64,000 nucleotides of DNA from Pyricularia pennisetigena. Its lineage: Eukaryota; Ascomycota; Sordariomycetes; Magnaporthales; Pyriculariaceae. Position numbers and translations under genes: made by a program. The stretch spans positions 4,887,259 through 4,951,258 of the forward strand of contig NC_043742.1 of assembly GCF_004337985.1 (NCBI RefSeq), written 5' to 3'. A model generated the notes under the pieces. The model did no database searches, was not told the DNA's origin, and worked only from the letters and a program-made list of their open reading frames with translations. Positions 49,696 through 60,541 of this stretch are shown piece by piece. Each line of letters opens with the position of its first letter. Positions within the stretch are counted from its first letter, which is position 1.

Positions 49696-50747
49696 AGCGA
49701 TTTGTGGAATCACATCGGTACCTTTTGATGCAAGTGAAAGCTGGCAGTGACGCCGTGAAGATGTAGTTGTGAATAAGCGGTAACTTGTAAGGGATGTTAC
49801 GTGGTCTATCAACAAGCATCATTTGGTATAGGGTAGGTACCCATGTAATGTCTGAGTTGCAAGTCATGATACCACGGTGCACCTGCGTCGAGCTAACAAA
49901 GGGTGGTTGGTGGGTTGGAATTCAACTGCAATTTACTCACCAATCCCAAACACCCTGCTGCATCATGTGCTACCGTGGCTTTGGAAACCTATTGCCAACA
50001 ATGGGGCGATCCGACATTGTCATCTATCAAGGCTAAAGATGAAGTTTGAACCAAGATGAGCTATCCAAGCTATCCAGGTCTGGTGGTTCGACTTCGGGTG
50101 AATTAGGGAGGGGTGGACCATTCTTTAATTGGACAGGAAAATGGAAATTTCTCGTTTTGTCAATCTGCTTGACCTTTCAGCCAACCAGATCGCGCTGTAA
50201 GCTGACTAGGGTTCCTAGATTGGCAGACAGGGGTTGGATCAATCAGCCCACCCTTAGGAAAACTTTTGGTTAGATGGGACGACAATGACTATGCAGTTTG
50301 CGAGAATGATCCCACGGGAAATGGTCAAGCTTTTTGCTTACAACCAAAATCTACGCTCTGATTGGACCATACTGCGGTGGTGTCTTCACATCTGGTGGTA
50401 ATACTGTAAAATGGCACGATTGGAATACAGCAGAGCCTCGATATGGAAGACTCTAGTCGCGCCCTGCCTGCTCGGTTGCTCCGCCATCTGGCCATGAAGC
50501 TATTTCCAGATGACCGAACTGTCGGGATCTTGCCTTTCAGGCACAACCAAGGGTTTTCTCGGGATTGGATACATGCCCCATGGTAGAGCGCTCCATCAGT
50601 ATAAGACAGCCTGCATTCAGCCGTCATTGTCATACGTCCCATAGATTATTCCCATCATCAACATAAAACAATTCATAGGAAACATCTCCATTTCGTTCTT
50701 ACTGGTAGACCCTCAATCTCCACTTAGCAGCACCCAGAAAGACCAAC
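49696..50747. other. Intergenic, no gene recognised
   Basis: Tandem spacer between homoserine kinase and the small mitochondrial candidate. Contains a GGTAGGTACCC word (49831-49842). Short frames have no recognisable features. Confidence 0.5.
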
Positions 50748-51160
50748 ATGTCGCCAGTCCTTGCTCGAGCCGCTATTCGCAACGCCGCTGCTACCGGCAC
50801 AAGGCAATTCTCGCTCATGGCTGCCATGCGCAACATGGCGCGCTCCTTTGAGCCCCACCCCTTCCAGCGTCTGCCCAACACGCAGAAGCCGCAATCTGCA
50901 GACTATGCCAAGATCCTCAAGCGTTCCGGCAAGACTGTCATGATGTGAGCNNNNNNNNNNNNNNNNNNNNNNNNNNNNNNNNNNNNNNNNNNNNNNNNNN
51001 NNNNNNNNNNNNNNNNNNNNNNNNNCCCATCAGATGCTGTACGAAAATCAGCCAGAGCTTCACCTGCTAACCAGTTCCTCCCCACAGCTACGTTCCCGGC
51101 ATGGCCTTGATCCTTGGCTGGCCCCTCATGGCTCAAAGGGTGATCGATGGTCACGTCTAA
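50748..51160 (+). CDS. Small predicted mitochondrial membrane protein
   Basis: I do not recognise the family. Exons 50748-50944 and 51088-51160, 89 aa; the intron contains the 75-N gap, so its full sequence is unknown, but the donor (GTGAGC) and acceptor (CCACAG) are visible and the phase fits. The N-terminal ~35 residues are rich in Arg, Ala and Ser without acidic residues (MSPVLARAAIRNAAATGTRQ), typical of a mitochondrial presequence. A conserved-looking FEPHPFQRLP follows at about residue 34. Exon 2 encodes one hydrophobic segment (YVPGMALILGWPLMAQRVI), then a short tail. This build suggests a small inner membrane subunit, for instance of a respiratory complex, but that is an inference. 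Confidence 0.7.
50951..51025. other. Assembly gap (75 N)
   Basis: Lies inside the single intron of the small mitochondrial candidate, a few bases after its donor site. The true intron length is therefore unknown. Confidence 0.99.
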
Positions 51161-52011
51161 CATCTCGACAGCCGATATAATTACCATCGTTTGGTTAGCT
51201 TCGGAGTCAATACTCGCTGGGCAACTTTCTTCAATATAATCATGGCTTGGATGTCTTGGAGCATCAACTTGTGTATACACAATGGGATAAAGGGAGGCGT
51301 TCTGGCGTTCAGAACCTAGGCAATACTTGTCCTGGCGTTTGCTTGGAGTTATGATACCTAAATAGAGGGCCGAAACCGCGGTTATTTGAACCTATACACA
51401 ATATCAATATTTTCTTTGTCGTCGTCTGATCAATCTGCTAGTGTTTGAGAATTACGTGAGATATCACTTACATGCATCAAATGAGACATCACTTCGCCGG
51501 GTAGATGCTGAGCGTTCCTTCACTGACTCAAGCTGCGATGCTCGGCATTCACGCTCGTCATAGTGATCCAATTCCAGTGAATAAATGCTCTTTAGGAAAC
51601 GAATACAAAACTTGGGCTAATAGACAGGGAGTATGACCGACACGAACACAAAACAGAATGAACACGATCTCTGCGTACCCCTTAGAATGTAATCCAAACA
51701 GAACAATAAACAACTACCAGACTGTTTCCGAGCACATCATCCATCTGCTTCTAAAGGGTTCTGTTTCTATAATACCAAATACAAGACGAATGGGTGTTCA
51801 GTGGCCTGTTTCCTTGACATGAACAGACAATGGGGTAAAGATTTACAACTGTAAACACATGATAAAGAAGGAGATAATTGATCGAGGCTCATCCTCGGGG
51901 TTAGAAGGCAGTAGGGCAAGCGATGAAGTCAAGAGAGGTACGAAATCAACGAAATAAAAAAAAAAAAAAAAGAAAACCCAGCTGGGCTGTACACAGTACT
52001 TCCAACTCGAA
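51161..52011. other. Convergent spacer, no gene recognised
   Basis: Between the small mitochondrial candidate (plus) and the LysM protein (minus). A-rich run near 51,957-51,971. No supported gene. Confidence 0.5.
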
Positions 52012-52680
52012 TCATGCTGGTTTGCCCTCCGGAAGGCAAATAGTCTTTCCCAGAGCTAAGTTATCACAATCAAGTCTTTGGTTTGCGGCCAAAAGGTCGT
52101 CCACTTGAACGCCGATCCTTTGCGAAATTGCCCAGCACGTATCTCCCCGTTGAACCACGTACGGGGTCGCTAGTTCGCCGCACACGACCTTCTGCAGAGA
52201 GCCATCGTTACTCAGAATCGAGTCGAAGCCGCCGAGGAGCCAAAAGACGCCGACAAGGAACAGACCTATAAGCGTGAAGAAGTGCAGCAGCGGCATCAGC
52301 TCGTGGCGCCAAGACGGCTGCTGCGGCTCGAGGTACTGCGTCGACGAGCGCTGGGGCGCAGCGGGTGGTGGCGCCTGGGCCATGTCGGCGGCGTGGGCCC
52401 GTAGGATGTCGGTGAACGAGGCGTTGGGGGCCTCATCGCTGTAGGGTGGCGGCGGTGCCGGCATGGTTGACGCCCGTGGTCGCTGCTGGCCGGCGCTGCT
52501 AAGTGTGCCCTCTGAGATCTTGCGCAGCCGACCGTAGCGGCAGCCTGGTGCCGATTCCCATATGCTTCCGTCCCGTTCATCGCGGAACGTATACGTCTCA
52601 TCGTCGGCATCGTATCCGATCCGCACCATGCCCTCGGGCAGGCGTTCCTCGTCCGTATCCAGATGTGACCAGCGGCCCAT
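52012..52680 (-). CDS. Membrane-anchored LysM domain protein
   Basis: Single exon, 222 aa. Residues 1-55 form a compact conserved-looking unit (VRIGYDADDETYTFRDERDGSIWE...GCRYGRL). Residues 60-125 are Pro/Ala/Gln-rich. One hydrophobic segment lies at 131-151. A LysM domain fills 173-217 (YVVQRGDTCWAISQRIGVQVDDLLAANQ, then DCDNLALGKTICLP with two Cys). There is no N-terminal signal peptide, so this differs from secreted fungal LysM effectors. A type II topology would put the LysM outside the cytosol, where it could bind chitin or related glycans; this is inference. Met at 52701 is also in frame, but 52680 gives the MGRWSHLD start and was preferred. Divergent from ARP1. Confidence 0.85.
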   Translation of the reverse strand: MGRWSHLDTDEERLPEGMVRIGYDADDETYTFRDERDGSIWESAPGCRYGRLRKISEGTLSSAGQQRPRASTMPAPPPPYSDEAPNASFTDILRAHAADMAQAPPPAAPQRSSTQYLEPQQPSWRHELMPLLHFFTLIGLFLVGVFWLLGGFDSILSNDGSLQKVVCGELATPYVVQRGDTCWAISQRIGVQVDDLLAANQRLDCDNLALGKTICLPEGKPA

Positions 52681-54297
52681 GGTTGTGGCGTGATATACCA
52701 ATCTCTTTTTTGTTTTATTTTTTTATTCGGCAGTATAGAGAAGATGACGGAAATGACAAGACTTGCAGAGTCAACCAGAGTGCGGGAGATGGCTGTTTTA
52801 ATTGATTACGTCTGAAGGCAAGGCTGCGTAAGACAGATGAGGGATTTGCTCGAGAGTAGAGTAGTAAAGCACAGCTGGTAGTCTGTTTGGATCGCTTAAA
52901 TTCTGTAGGTGCATGTACGTGTCGGTCTGCAGGAGATGTGCATCAGCACTTCAATGATGCACTACTGTAGCCTTTTGTCGAACGCGGGGTGTGGAGGCCA
53001 TTAGAGCCCATGCATGACGTGTTTCAGTTTAACCACCTCCCTGAGCTCAGTGGACTCCGCCACCAGGCCACAGCCTATTACTTACTACCCACAGAGCCAC
53101 ATTATCGACTCACTTATCACCTTTTTGTACCCCTTATACCTTACACGCCACTGACTGCACTGAGCTCTTGCTATGTATCTTGGACACCCATCACGATGTC
53201 AAGATTCAATTTCTGGTGATTCTCTCTGGTGGACCAAGACGACTTATTTCTATTACGCTGCTTGCGTATGCACGTGTACCCAGGTACTCTTTCCATGGTG
53301 ATATGCGCATACCGGCGGCAATTGACAGTCCGAGCCTGCATCCACATCTGCCAAGGGGTCGACGCCCAGACGTGCTGACCTTTCGCAGTAGACTGTGCCT
53401 TGGCAAATTTTGTTTTAGTCTTGACGGACATTGTAGATCGATCTTACCGTTGATGCCCATCTCGGTTCTCCGCGAAGGCATCATTACCATGGCAAAATCC
53501 CATTGCGGAGTAAGAAAGAGCATACGCCTTGAAATCAATTCTTAACTTAGCGTCATGTAACTCAAGTATCCTACTTTGCTTTAACTTAATCCATCGAAAC
53601 CAAATTTTGACGACAAAGGAGATCTCATGTTCAATCCCTCCAGGCGAATCCAATTCTCATCTAAACTACAAATGCTCTCTCTTTGTGAAAGCATGCAGCA
53701 TTTTGCTAGGATTTCAAGACATTCCAGCTGTGATGTAGGCTTGGCACCAAGTCGAGTCCTACCCAATTAGGGTTAGTCAGGGACCCTTGTCTACCATGGA
53801 CAGGTGGAACGCGTCCGCCTGTCAATTTGGAGCTCCCTTAATGTAGACGTGTAGAGACAACCCGTCGTAATTATCGTGCTGCTAAAAAAGAGCCGTTTTA
53901 GCGACAAGAATCGATACGGACATAGAAGTGCTGCAAAGGGAACTTGCTGCTTTTCTTTCAGTTTTTTTTTCCCCTTCTGCCTGTTCTTTGGGCCTGCGCT
54001 CCTTCTCAGGGCCGATATTCGACCAACCTACCGACTTGCGGAGCAAATAACGGTCAAAACAACCCGCCATCACCGCCTGTGGCACTGCGCTCTCTCAATA
54101 CCTTGCGCCTGGAGCTTAACGTATTCACCCTTGATACCAAGTCAAGACGCTGTATCCACCTAACGCGCAGACAATCTACGTCCTACTGGAAGTTTTTTTT
54201 TTTGTTCGGCTTCTTGACCTGACCGCGAGACAGGCTCCCCCGCTTCCTCGTTCATGAAATCGAAGCAACGAGCCAGCTCCGGGATACCGCCTAAGAG
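52681..54297. promoter_or_regulatory. Divergent region LysM protein/ARP1
   Basis: 1.6 kb with both promoters. The last 350 bases before ARP1 are pyrimidine-rich, as is common upstream of highly expressed fungal genes. Short frames (up to 125 codons) lack domains and were not accepted as genes. Confidence 0.45.
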
Positions 54298-54328
54298 ATG
54301 GCGCAGCTACTGCACAACTCGCCTATAG
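54254..54328 (+). promoter_or_regulatory. Upstream ORF overlapping the ARP1 start
   Basis: An ATG at 54254 opens a 24-codon frame that passes through the ARP1 start codon (54298) in another frame and stops at 54328. If the transcript begins upstream of it, ribosomes starting here could not reinitiate at ARP1. Its context is weak (T at -3), while the ARP1 ATG has G at -3 and G at +4, so leaky scanning would be expected. Confidence 0.5.
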
Positions 54329-55676
54329 TTATCGACAATGGCTCTGGTACCATCAGAGCGGGTTTTGCGGGCGAGGACCTGCCCAAGTGCTTCTTCCCGT
54401 CCTTCGTCGGCCGGCCAAAGCACCTCAAGGTTCTCGCGGGCGCCCTGGAGGGTGATGTCTTCATCGGCGAGAAGGCTGCCACAGAACTGAGGGGTCTGCT
54501 GAAGATCAGGTATCCACTCGAGCATGGAATCGTGACGGACTGGGATGATATGGAGAAGATTTGGGGTTATGTCTACGAAGAGGGCCTTAAGGTGTTGAGT
54601 GAAGAGGTGAGCCTGCACCAGTCATGACCGCAACGGCCGCGGGTCTTTCGCTAGTCCTCTGCGACTGAGCGCCACATACTTATCCTGTGTGCATCTGAAC
54701 AGCATCCCGTACTTCTCACCGAGCCTCCATTAAACCCGCGCGCGAATCGCGACACGGCAGCCCAGATTCTCTTCGAGACCTTTAATGTACCCGCACTATA
54801 CACATCAATCCAGGCCGTTCTATCTCTGTACGCAAGCGGTCGCACCACCGGAATTGTGCTCGACTCGGGAGACGGTGTCTCACATGCGGTGCCTGTATAT
54901 GAGGGTTTCGCCATCACCAACAGCATCCAGCGTATCGACGTAGCGGGAAGAGACGTGACTGAACACCTGCAGACTCTTTTGCGCAAGAGCGGCTATGTAT
55001 TTCATACCAGCGCAGAGAAGGAGGTTGTCAGGTTGATCAAAGAGGCTACGAGCTACGTGGCGCATGACCCCAAGAAGGAGGAAAAGGAATGGGCAGGTGC
55101 AAAGCTGGACCCGTCAAAGATGATGAGCGACTACACGTTGCCGGACGGTAACAAGATAAAGGTGAACACAGGTTTGATTTGTCAATACTATAGAGCTTAC
55201 ACAGTACTGACAAAAGTGTGCTCTTCAACAGCTCGGTCCAGAAAGATTTAGGGCACCCGAGATTCTCTTTGACCCTGAGATTATTGGATTGGAGTATCCA
55301 GGCGTGCATCAAATGGTGATCAATGCCATTGGAAAAACAGACCTTGATCTGCGAAAGTCCCTCTACTCCAACATTGTGCTATCAGGAGGTAGCACGCTGA
55401 CCAAGGGCTTTGGAGATCGACTCCTGACCGAGGTTCAGAAGCTGGCGGTGCGAGACATGAGGATAAAGATTTTCGCCCCTCCAGAGAGGAAGTACTCGAC
55501 CTGGATTGGTGGCAGTATCTTGGCTGGATTGAGCACATTTAGAAAGGTAAGAGATTCCGCGTATAATCTGCCTGTCGATCCGTACTTTGCAGCTGACAGT
55601 GGTTTTATGACAGATGTGGGTAAGCATGGACGATTGGCACGAGAACCCGGACATAATCCACACCAAGTTCAACTGA
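54298..55676 (+). CDS. ARP1: Actin-related protein 1 (centractin)
   Basis: Forms the short filament of dynactin, the dynein activator needed for nuclear and organelle movement along hyphae. Exons 54298-54606, 54703-55161, 55232-55546 and 55614-55676, 381 aa, the normal length. Actin fold motifs: phosphate 1 loop [15 protein letters not shown] (residues 11-25), phosphate 2 loop [10 protein letters not shown], adenosine loop LSGGSTL, and a C-terminal [15 protein letters not shown] followed by the last small exon ending in [11 protein letters not shown] and [10 protein letters not shown] mark it as Arp1 rather than actin. The donor at 55162 (GTGAAC) was chosen over a GTTTGA nearby because only it joins to [11 protein letters not shown] in phase. 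An overlapping uORF precedes it. Confidence 0.95.
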
Positions 55677-56555
55677 GGCGCGCCAGTTGTGGCCTGCGCG
55701 CCGTTGTTGACCCCTGAGGTTTAACGATCAAACCTTTTTGGGCTACTAATTGAGATCACTATGCTCTGCCGGTGGCCGATGGCCACCCAAATGAACGTTG
55801 GGAGGCTACAGGATGGCATAGATGCAGCCTATGCATCAGTACGACCGGCAGGTGGAGGCAGGCATAAGGAAATAGGGGGTAATCGGCGACTGGTATGAAG
55901 TGCGGAACCAAGAGTATCGACTTCAATACTTCGAACGCTTTCATGTAGAGAACGACAGGAGTACTTTGTTTAGGGCGTATAGAAAATCACGAGATACCCA
56001 AAGATTGAGATTGAGTATGCATGTCTGTACCTTGTATTAGTTGTATTCTCGCCGTCTCTGCAAGTCCACGTTCGTATTTTCTTTCACTGGGTCAGCCGGA
56101 CGAATCATATCTATCTTTGGTGAGCACCAGTATCCTCATGGTTGATGTAAAAGCAGTTTGTTGTTGAATTGTAAATTTATAACAAATGCTATTTTCGCTT
56201 TTTTTTTGATTCGTTGTATGGGGGGTATCATATATCTTCAACCGTATCACCAGAAACAAACGCCATCGCTGTGTTAAGTCTTTTCCCCGTCCGTTTCGCA
56301 CAAAACAACCACCCTGGAGTCTGCCAGCCAGGTGTGGAAAGGTGTCCGAATACCTGCAATGCAGTATCATCCCCTTTCTCAAGTTTGGGCTTTTTTTGCT
56401 TTTTTTTCCCCCTCCATCGTTTGCTCTGAGGCCCCATCGTATGAAATCAAATCCTCGCTAGTTCCGTTACGCTCATGACAACCATAATACAAGAGAAGAA
56501 AGAAAATGAAAAGGACGATGTTGTAAGAAGAAAAGACACTCGTGAAACGCCGCGC

Positions 56556-56589
<34 letters not shown>

Positions 56590-56640
56590 ACAACCACCCC
56601 TGACTGGTGACAGTCTGGCGGGGAGGAGAGACGTCCTCTC
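55677..56640. other. Convergent spacer with poly-A
   Basis: Between ARP1 (plus) and the DUF3602 gene (minus). Contains the 31-base A run at 56558-56588 close to the DUF3602 stop. No gene recognised. Confidence 0.5.
56558..56588. repeat. Poly-A homopolymer (31 bases)
   Basis: Uninterrupted A run just beyond the 3' end of the DUF3602 gene; in that gene's transcript it reads as poly-U. Confidence 0.9.
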
Positions 56641-57069
56641 TTAGCGACGGGAGCTGGAGCTCAGTCTGCCCCAGAAGCCGCTCCTGTCGGAGCCGCTGGT
56701 GCTGGACGAGTCGCGCCTGCTCTTGACCGAGTAGGCATCCTCGGACTGGCTCTTCTTGCAGTAGTTGCCTGCACCGCCGCGGCCGACGTAGACCCTCTCG
56801 GCGCTGGCGCGGACGGCGTCGGCGTAGTACTCGTCGTCAAAGGACATGGTGGGCCTCTGGGAGGCGTGGGCGTTGCCGGCGCCGCCGCGGCCCGAGAAGA
56901 AGCGCGAGGACGAGGAGGACGGCTTGACCGAAGCCTTGGTGGGGATGCCCTCGGGCGAGGTCGTGGGGTGGGAGACGAGGAAGGTGTTGCCTGCTCCGCC
57001 GCGGCCGGAGTGGGTGTAGGTGTTTTGCTGCACGGTTGGGTGCGGCTCGTTGATGGTGTATGAAGGCAT
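56641..57069 (-). CDS. DUF3602 protein with three GRGGAGN motifs
   Basis: Single exon, 142 aa. The repeated motif SGRGGAGN or GRGGAGN occurs at residues 22-28, 60-66 and 96-102, separated by Ser/Thr/Pro-rich linkers; the tail is Ser/Arg-rich. This is the pattern of the fungal DUF3602 family, whose yeast member Par32 is a phosphoprotein controlled by TORC1 that acts on ammonium transporters; a similar role here is unproven. No membrane segment or signal peptide. The start at 57069 was chosen because the upstream in-frame stretch (to 57201) is low complexity with an F-run from the T-rich leader and does not look coding. Confidence 0.85.
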   Translation of the reverse strand: MPSYTINEPHPTVQQNTYTHSGRGGAGNTFLVSHPTTSPEGIPTKASVKPSSSSSRFFSGRGGAGNAHASQRPTMSFDDEYYADAVRASAERVYVGRGGAGNYCKKSQSEDAYSVKSRRDSSSTSGSDRSGFWGRLSSSSRR

Positions 57070-58877
57070 GGTGGTAGAGAGGGAGGAAAAAAAAAAAAAA
57101 GGATGTATAGATGTGTTTTTGGCTGGTTTCCTATGTGTGTTGGATGATCCGGTTTGATGTATAGTCTGATGATCAGACGAGATGATTTGTACAAGAGACA
57201 CGGAAAATTAACAAAAGAAACTTTTCTTGTGGGCAGCTTTTGTTGGAATTGGAATGTTCAGAGTACAGAATGCCTTGCTAGATTGAACAAGAAGCTTCAA
57301 CCCAACCTCTTATTCGAAGGGGGCGGCTAGGTAGGTAGCTATTATACACAAAGAGATGAGGTGACGCCAAAGCTTGGCGAGTGGAGGTTACAATGCAAGG
57401 ACCTCGCCTTGCCATGGATCAGAGAGAGCTCAGACTGGCTTCGATGTGACAAAGACGCAAATAGCCATAGTGAGTTTGTTTCCATGTCGGAGTAGCTGTC
57501 AAGTACCTTTGACGTAGTTGGCAGGGCAAATAGCTACCTTGGCTCGACAGTTGCTAAAAACAGAGCCAAGAGGGCCGGTTCGGTGCACGAGGTGCAAAAA
57601 AATTTGCCGGGTGGGTTGCTGTGTTTTTGTTTGCGCGTGACACCTGGGGAAGTGAGAGGCGGCATCACAAGACGCCCTGGACCCCTGTTTTCATCATGTA
57701 ATTTTTACGCCATAGCTTGCCATCCCCCTGGACCCGAATTGGAACTGTCTGGGAGTGGTGTCGAGAAATGGATGTCTTCGTGGGTTTTGTCTAATTTTCA
57801 ATTGGATGGCATCATGTAGCAATGTTGTATGCCAAGCAACTGAGCAAAAGCGTGCCTGGACTGGGTTCGACGCAATGACAATTGCGAAGCTGACTTTTTT
57901 TTTTTTTTTTTATCTCTTTTCCTTCTTTTCCGACATCCTTTCCGACGGAATGGGTTCTGGCAGGCATTTATTTGATGGGGCATTGATGCAGTATGTCGAT
58001 GGTTTGACATTGTCTGTACCTTGGTCAAGAACAAGTCGCCGACTCGTCGTTCTTTCCAAATTTTCTCCCCCCGCATAGTTCGGCTCTTCTGAGTTTACCA
58101 AGTCCTTAATGCGATCGCCTTAACAATCCCGGTCGGTTGCATGCTAGGGCTACATCGGCGGACCTTAACACATTCCCACCATCGGCAGAGGCACCTGATC
58201 TACAGGGCGCATGTTGCTCGATCTTGGTACGAACGGTTGAGAGACAGACGATGGCTGCACGCGTTGGCGATGAGTCAATTGATGTTTGCCTCGTAGACTA
58301 ACGTTTTCTTTGCCTTCTTTTTTTCTCCTCGCCTCTCCTCAAAATGACTAAAATCGTTAGTCAGTAATTTCGCGCCAACAGTTTTCGACCAACACATCAA
58401 ATCCCCATGTCTGAACAAAGGCTCTTGTGATAAAAAAAAAAAAAAAAAAACTTTAGATTTATTCTACTCTGAACAACCGGCCAAGAATCAAGATACAAGA
58501 TGCGCCGTGGGAGGGTGTCAAGCGACAAATTTCTCGTCAACTGCTTATACAATGCCTCTATGTTAGCTCGACTGAGAAACACCGGTTGCTGCTAGGGATT
58601 ACTACAGTAGAGACAGCAGTCCACTCTGAGCCCCATCTTAAGTTTTCCACCCCCAAAAAAATGACGTACTTGGCTTGAGTCTGTCGGATCCAAAGCTGCG
58701 ATTTTGACTACTGTAGGTTAGATGGCGCTACATACATTCATTCCGATATACCAAATCTGGGGGATACCATACTTTAAAATCATCGCATCCATACATTCAT
58801 TCTAGATTCAGGCAAGCTACTGTGTCGATCTGGCCGGCCGGTATTGGGATTCATCGTCACCATCAAAACCCACCATC
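57070..58877. promoter_or_regulatory. Divergent region DUF3602/molybdate transporter
   Basis: 1.8 kb with both promoters. Contains A/T runs (57,897-57,911 T; 58,432-58,450 A) and a GGTAGGTAG stretch near 57,330. Short frames show no domains. Confidence 0.45.
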
Positions 58878-60194
58878 ATGGCCATCAAAGACATACCAAA
58901 ACTGAACCGAAACAACATCCGAACCCTCCGCCATGATCCCCTATCCGAAGTATCCGGTGCCCTGGGCGACCTTGGCACACTGCTACCCCTGATGATAGCT
59001 CTCGCTCTGCAGTCGTCCATATCCCTGTCGACCACACTTGTCTTCTCGGGCATCTTCAACGTGTTGACGGGTATAGTTTTTGGGGTTCCGCTGCCCGTTC
59101 AGCCGATGAAGGCCATTGCGGCCGCAGCGATCGCTGAGCACACCAGCCTCAGACAAACAGTCGCAGCCGGCGGCCTGGTCTCTGCCGCAGTGCTGTTGCT
59201 GTCGGCTACGGGGCTGCTGAGGCGGGCGACCAGGCTCATACCTGTACCCGTAGTCAAGGGAATCCAGTTCGGCGCCGGGCTGAGCCTGGTCATATCGGCT
59301 GGCTCGTCGCTGTTGCAGCCCCTGCACTGGCTCCATCCCGTCCTCGACAACCGTCTATGGGCGCTCGGGGCCTTGGTGGGCCTGGTTGTGACGCATCGCT
59401 TCCGCCGCGTCCCGTATGCGCTCATCGTCTTCATCCTCGGTACCGTCTTCGCCGTGGTTGCCGTCGCTACTTCTAGTCGGAACCTCGGCCTACCCGGGAT
59501 CGCTCCCTGGGTCCCCTTGCTCGTCCTCCCCGCTTGGACCAGCCCCGTGGCCATGTCAATGGCAGTGGCGCAGCTGCCCCTGACAACGCTCAACTCGGTC
59601 ATTGCGGTCTCGGCCTTGTCCGCCGATCTGCTGCCGAACCTACCTACTCCGACAGTCACCGAGATGGGGTTGAGCGTGGCGTCCATGAACCTGATTGGAT
59701 GCTGGTTTGGCGCGATGCCCGTCTGTCACGGCGCAGGGGGTCTCGCCGCCCAGCATCGGTTCGGTGCGCGTTCGGGCGCCAGCATCATCATCTTGGGTAT
59801 CTTCAAGATACTGCTGGGTCTGCTGCTAGGCGAGACGCTGCTCGATTTGCTCGGCCGCTTTCCAAACGCCCTTCTCGGCATCATGGTCCTCGCTTCCGGT
59901 CTCGAGCTCGCGGGCGTGGGACAGAGTCTGAACCACGGCGCGGCCGATCTGTGGGAGTCTTCGGTTCAGGGCAGTGCTGTCGACGCGCTGTCTACGCGCA
60001 TACATCGGTCTCTTTCCGAAGAGGAGCGGACGCAGCGCTGGTCCGTCATGCTCATCACAACGGCGGGCATCTTGGCGTTCAAGAACGACGCTGTCGGGTT
60101 TGCAGCGGGGATGCTGTCGCACTGGACATATAAGGCTGCGCAGGGCTGGGGGAGAGGAACTGGCGAAAGACAGCCCCTGATATCACGCCCCTGA
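58878..60194 (+). CDS. MOT1-type molybdate transporter
   Basis: Plasma or organelle membrane importer of molybdate for molybdenum cofactor enzymes such as nitrate reductase. Single exon, 438 aa, about ten hydrophobic segments. It belongs to the SulP-related MOT1 family: it shows the two family signatures PVQPMKAIAA (residues 73-82) and AQLPLTTLNS (231-240), and the MPVCHGAGGLAAQHRFGARSG loop (280-300), and lacks the C-terminal STAS domain of true sulfate permeases. The start at 58878 is the first Met and leads straight into the conserved SGALGDLGTLLPLMIAL helix. High G+C relative to flanks, as for other membrane protein genes here. Convergent with the PPC decarboxylase. Confidence 0.92.
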   Translation: MAIKDIPKLNRNNIRTLRHDPLSEVSGALGDLGTLLPLMIALALQSSISLSTTLVFSGIFNVLTGIVFGVPLPVQPMKAIAAAAIAEHTSLRQTVAAGGLVSAAVLLLSATGLLRRATRLIPVPVVKGIQFGAGLSLVISAGSSLLQPLHWLHPVLDNRLWALGALVGLVVTHRFRRVPYALIVFILGTVFAVVAVATSSRNLGLPGIAPWVPLLVLPAWTSPVAMSMAVAQLPLTTLNSVIAVSALSADLLPNLPTPTVTEMGLSVASMNLIGCWFGAMPVCHGAGGLAAQHRFGARSGASIIILGIFKILLGLLLGETLLDLLGRFPNALLGIMVLASGLELAGVGQSLNHGAADLWESSVQGSAVDALSTRIHRSLSEEERTQRWSVMLITTAGILAFKNDAVGFAAGMLSHWTYKAAQGWGRGTGERQPLISRP

Positions 60195-60541
60195 TCCTAG
60201 CAGTAATGCTAGTTGAGGGTCTTTTTTTTTTTTTTTTTTTGGTGAGTTAATGCGCTGATGCAAGTAGAAAATACAAATGAAACAAACATATGTCGATGCA
60301 AGTTCATGCGGTGCGAGTGTTCATATTTCATGCCCACTTTCCGACAATATGAAGCATTTCGCTACAAGACTAGCTTTTTTGCTCGCATATTCAGGTGCAG
60401 CCCCCCGCACCCTTCACTGGGATCAGATTTTGCGGAGGCTCTCGAGGTTTTCATGGGGCACACAAAAGTTTGCAGGTTGTAGTTTGCTCTATGAGCACTG
60501 GACGAAGCGCACTTGATTATCTACTGAATTATCATTATGGC
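60195..60541. other. Convergent spacer with T19
   Basis: Between the stops of the molybdate transporter and the PPC decarboxylase; T run 60222-60240. No gene recognised. Confidence 0.55.

Noticed and set aside
53168..53545. 125-codon open frame upstream of ARP1
   Set aside because: No recognisable domain, and overlapping frames of similar length exist on the other strand.
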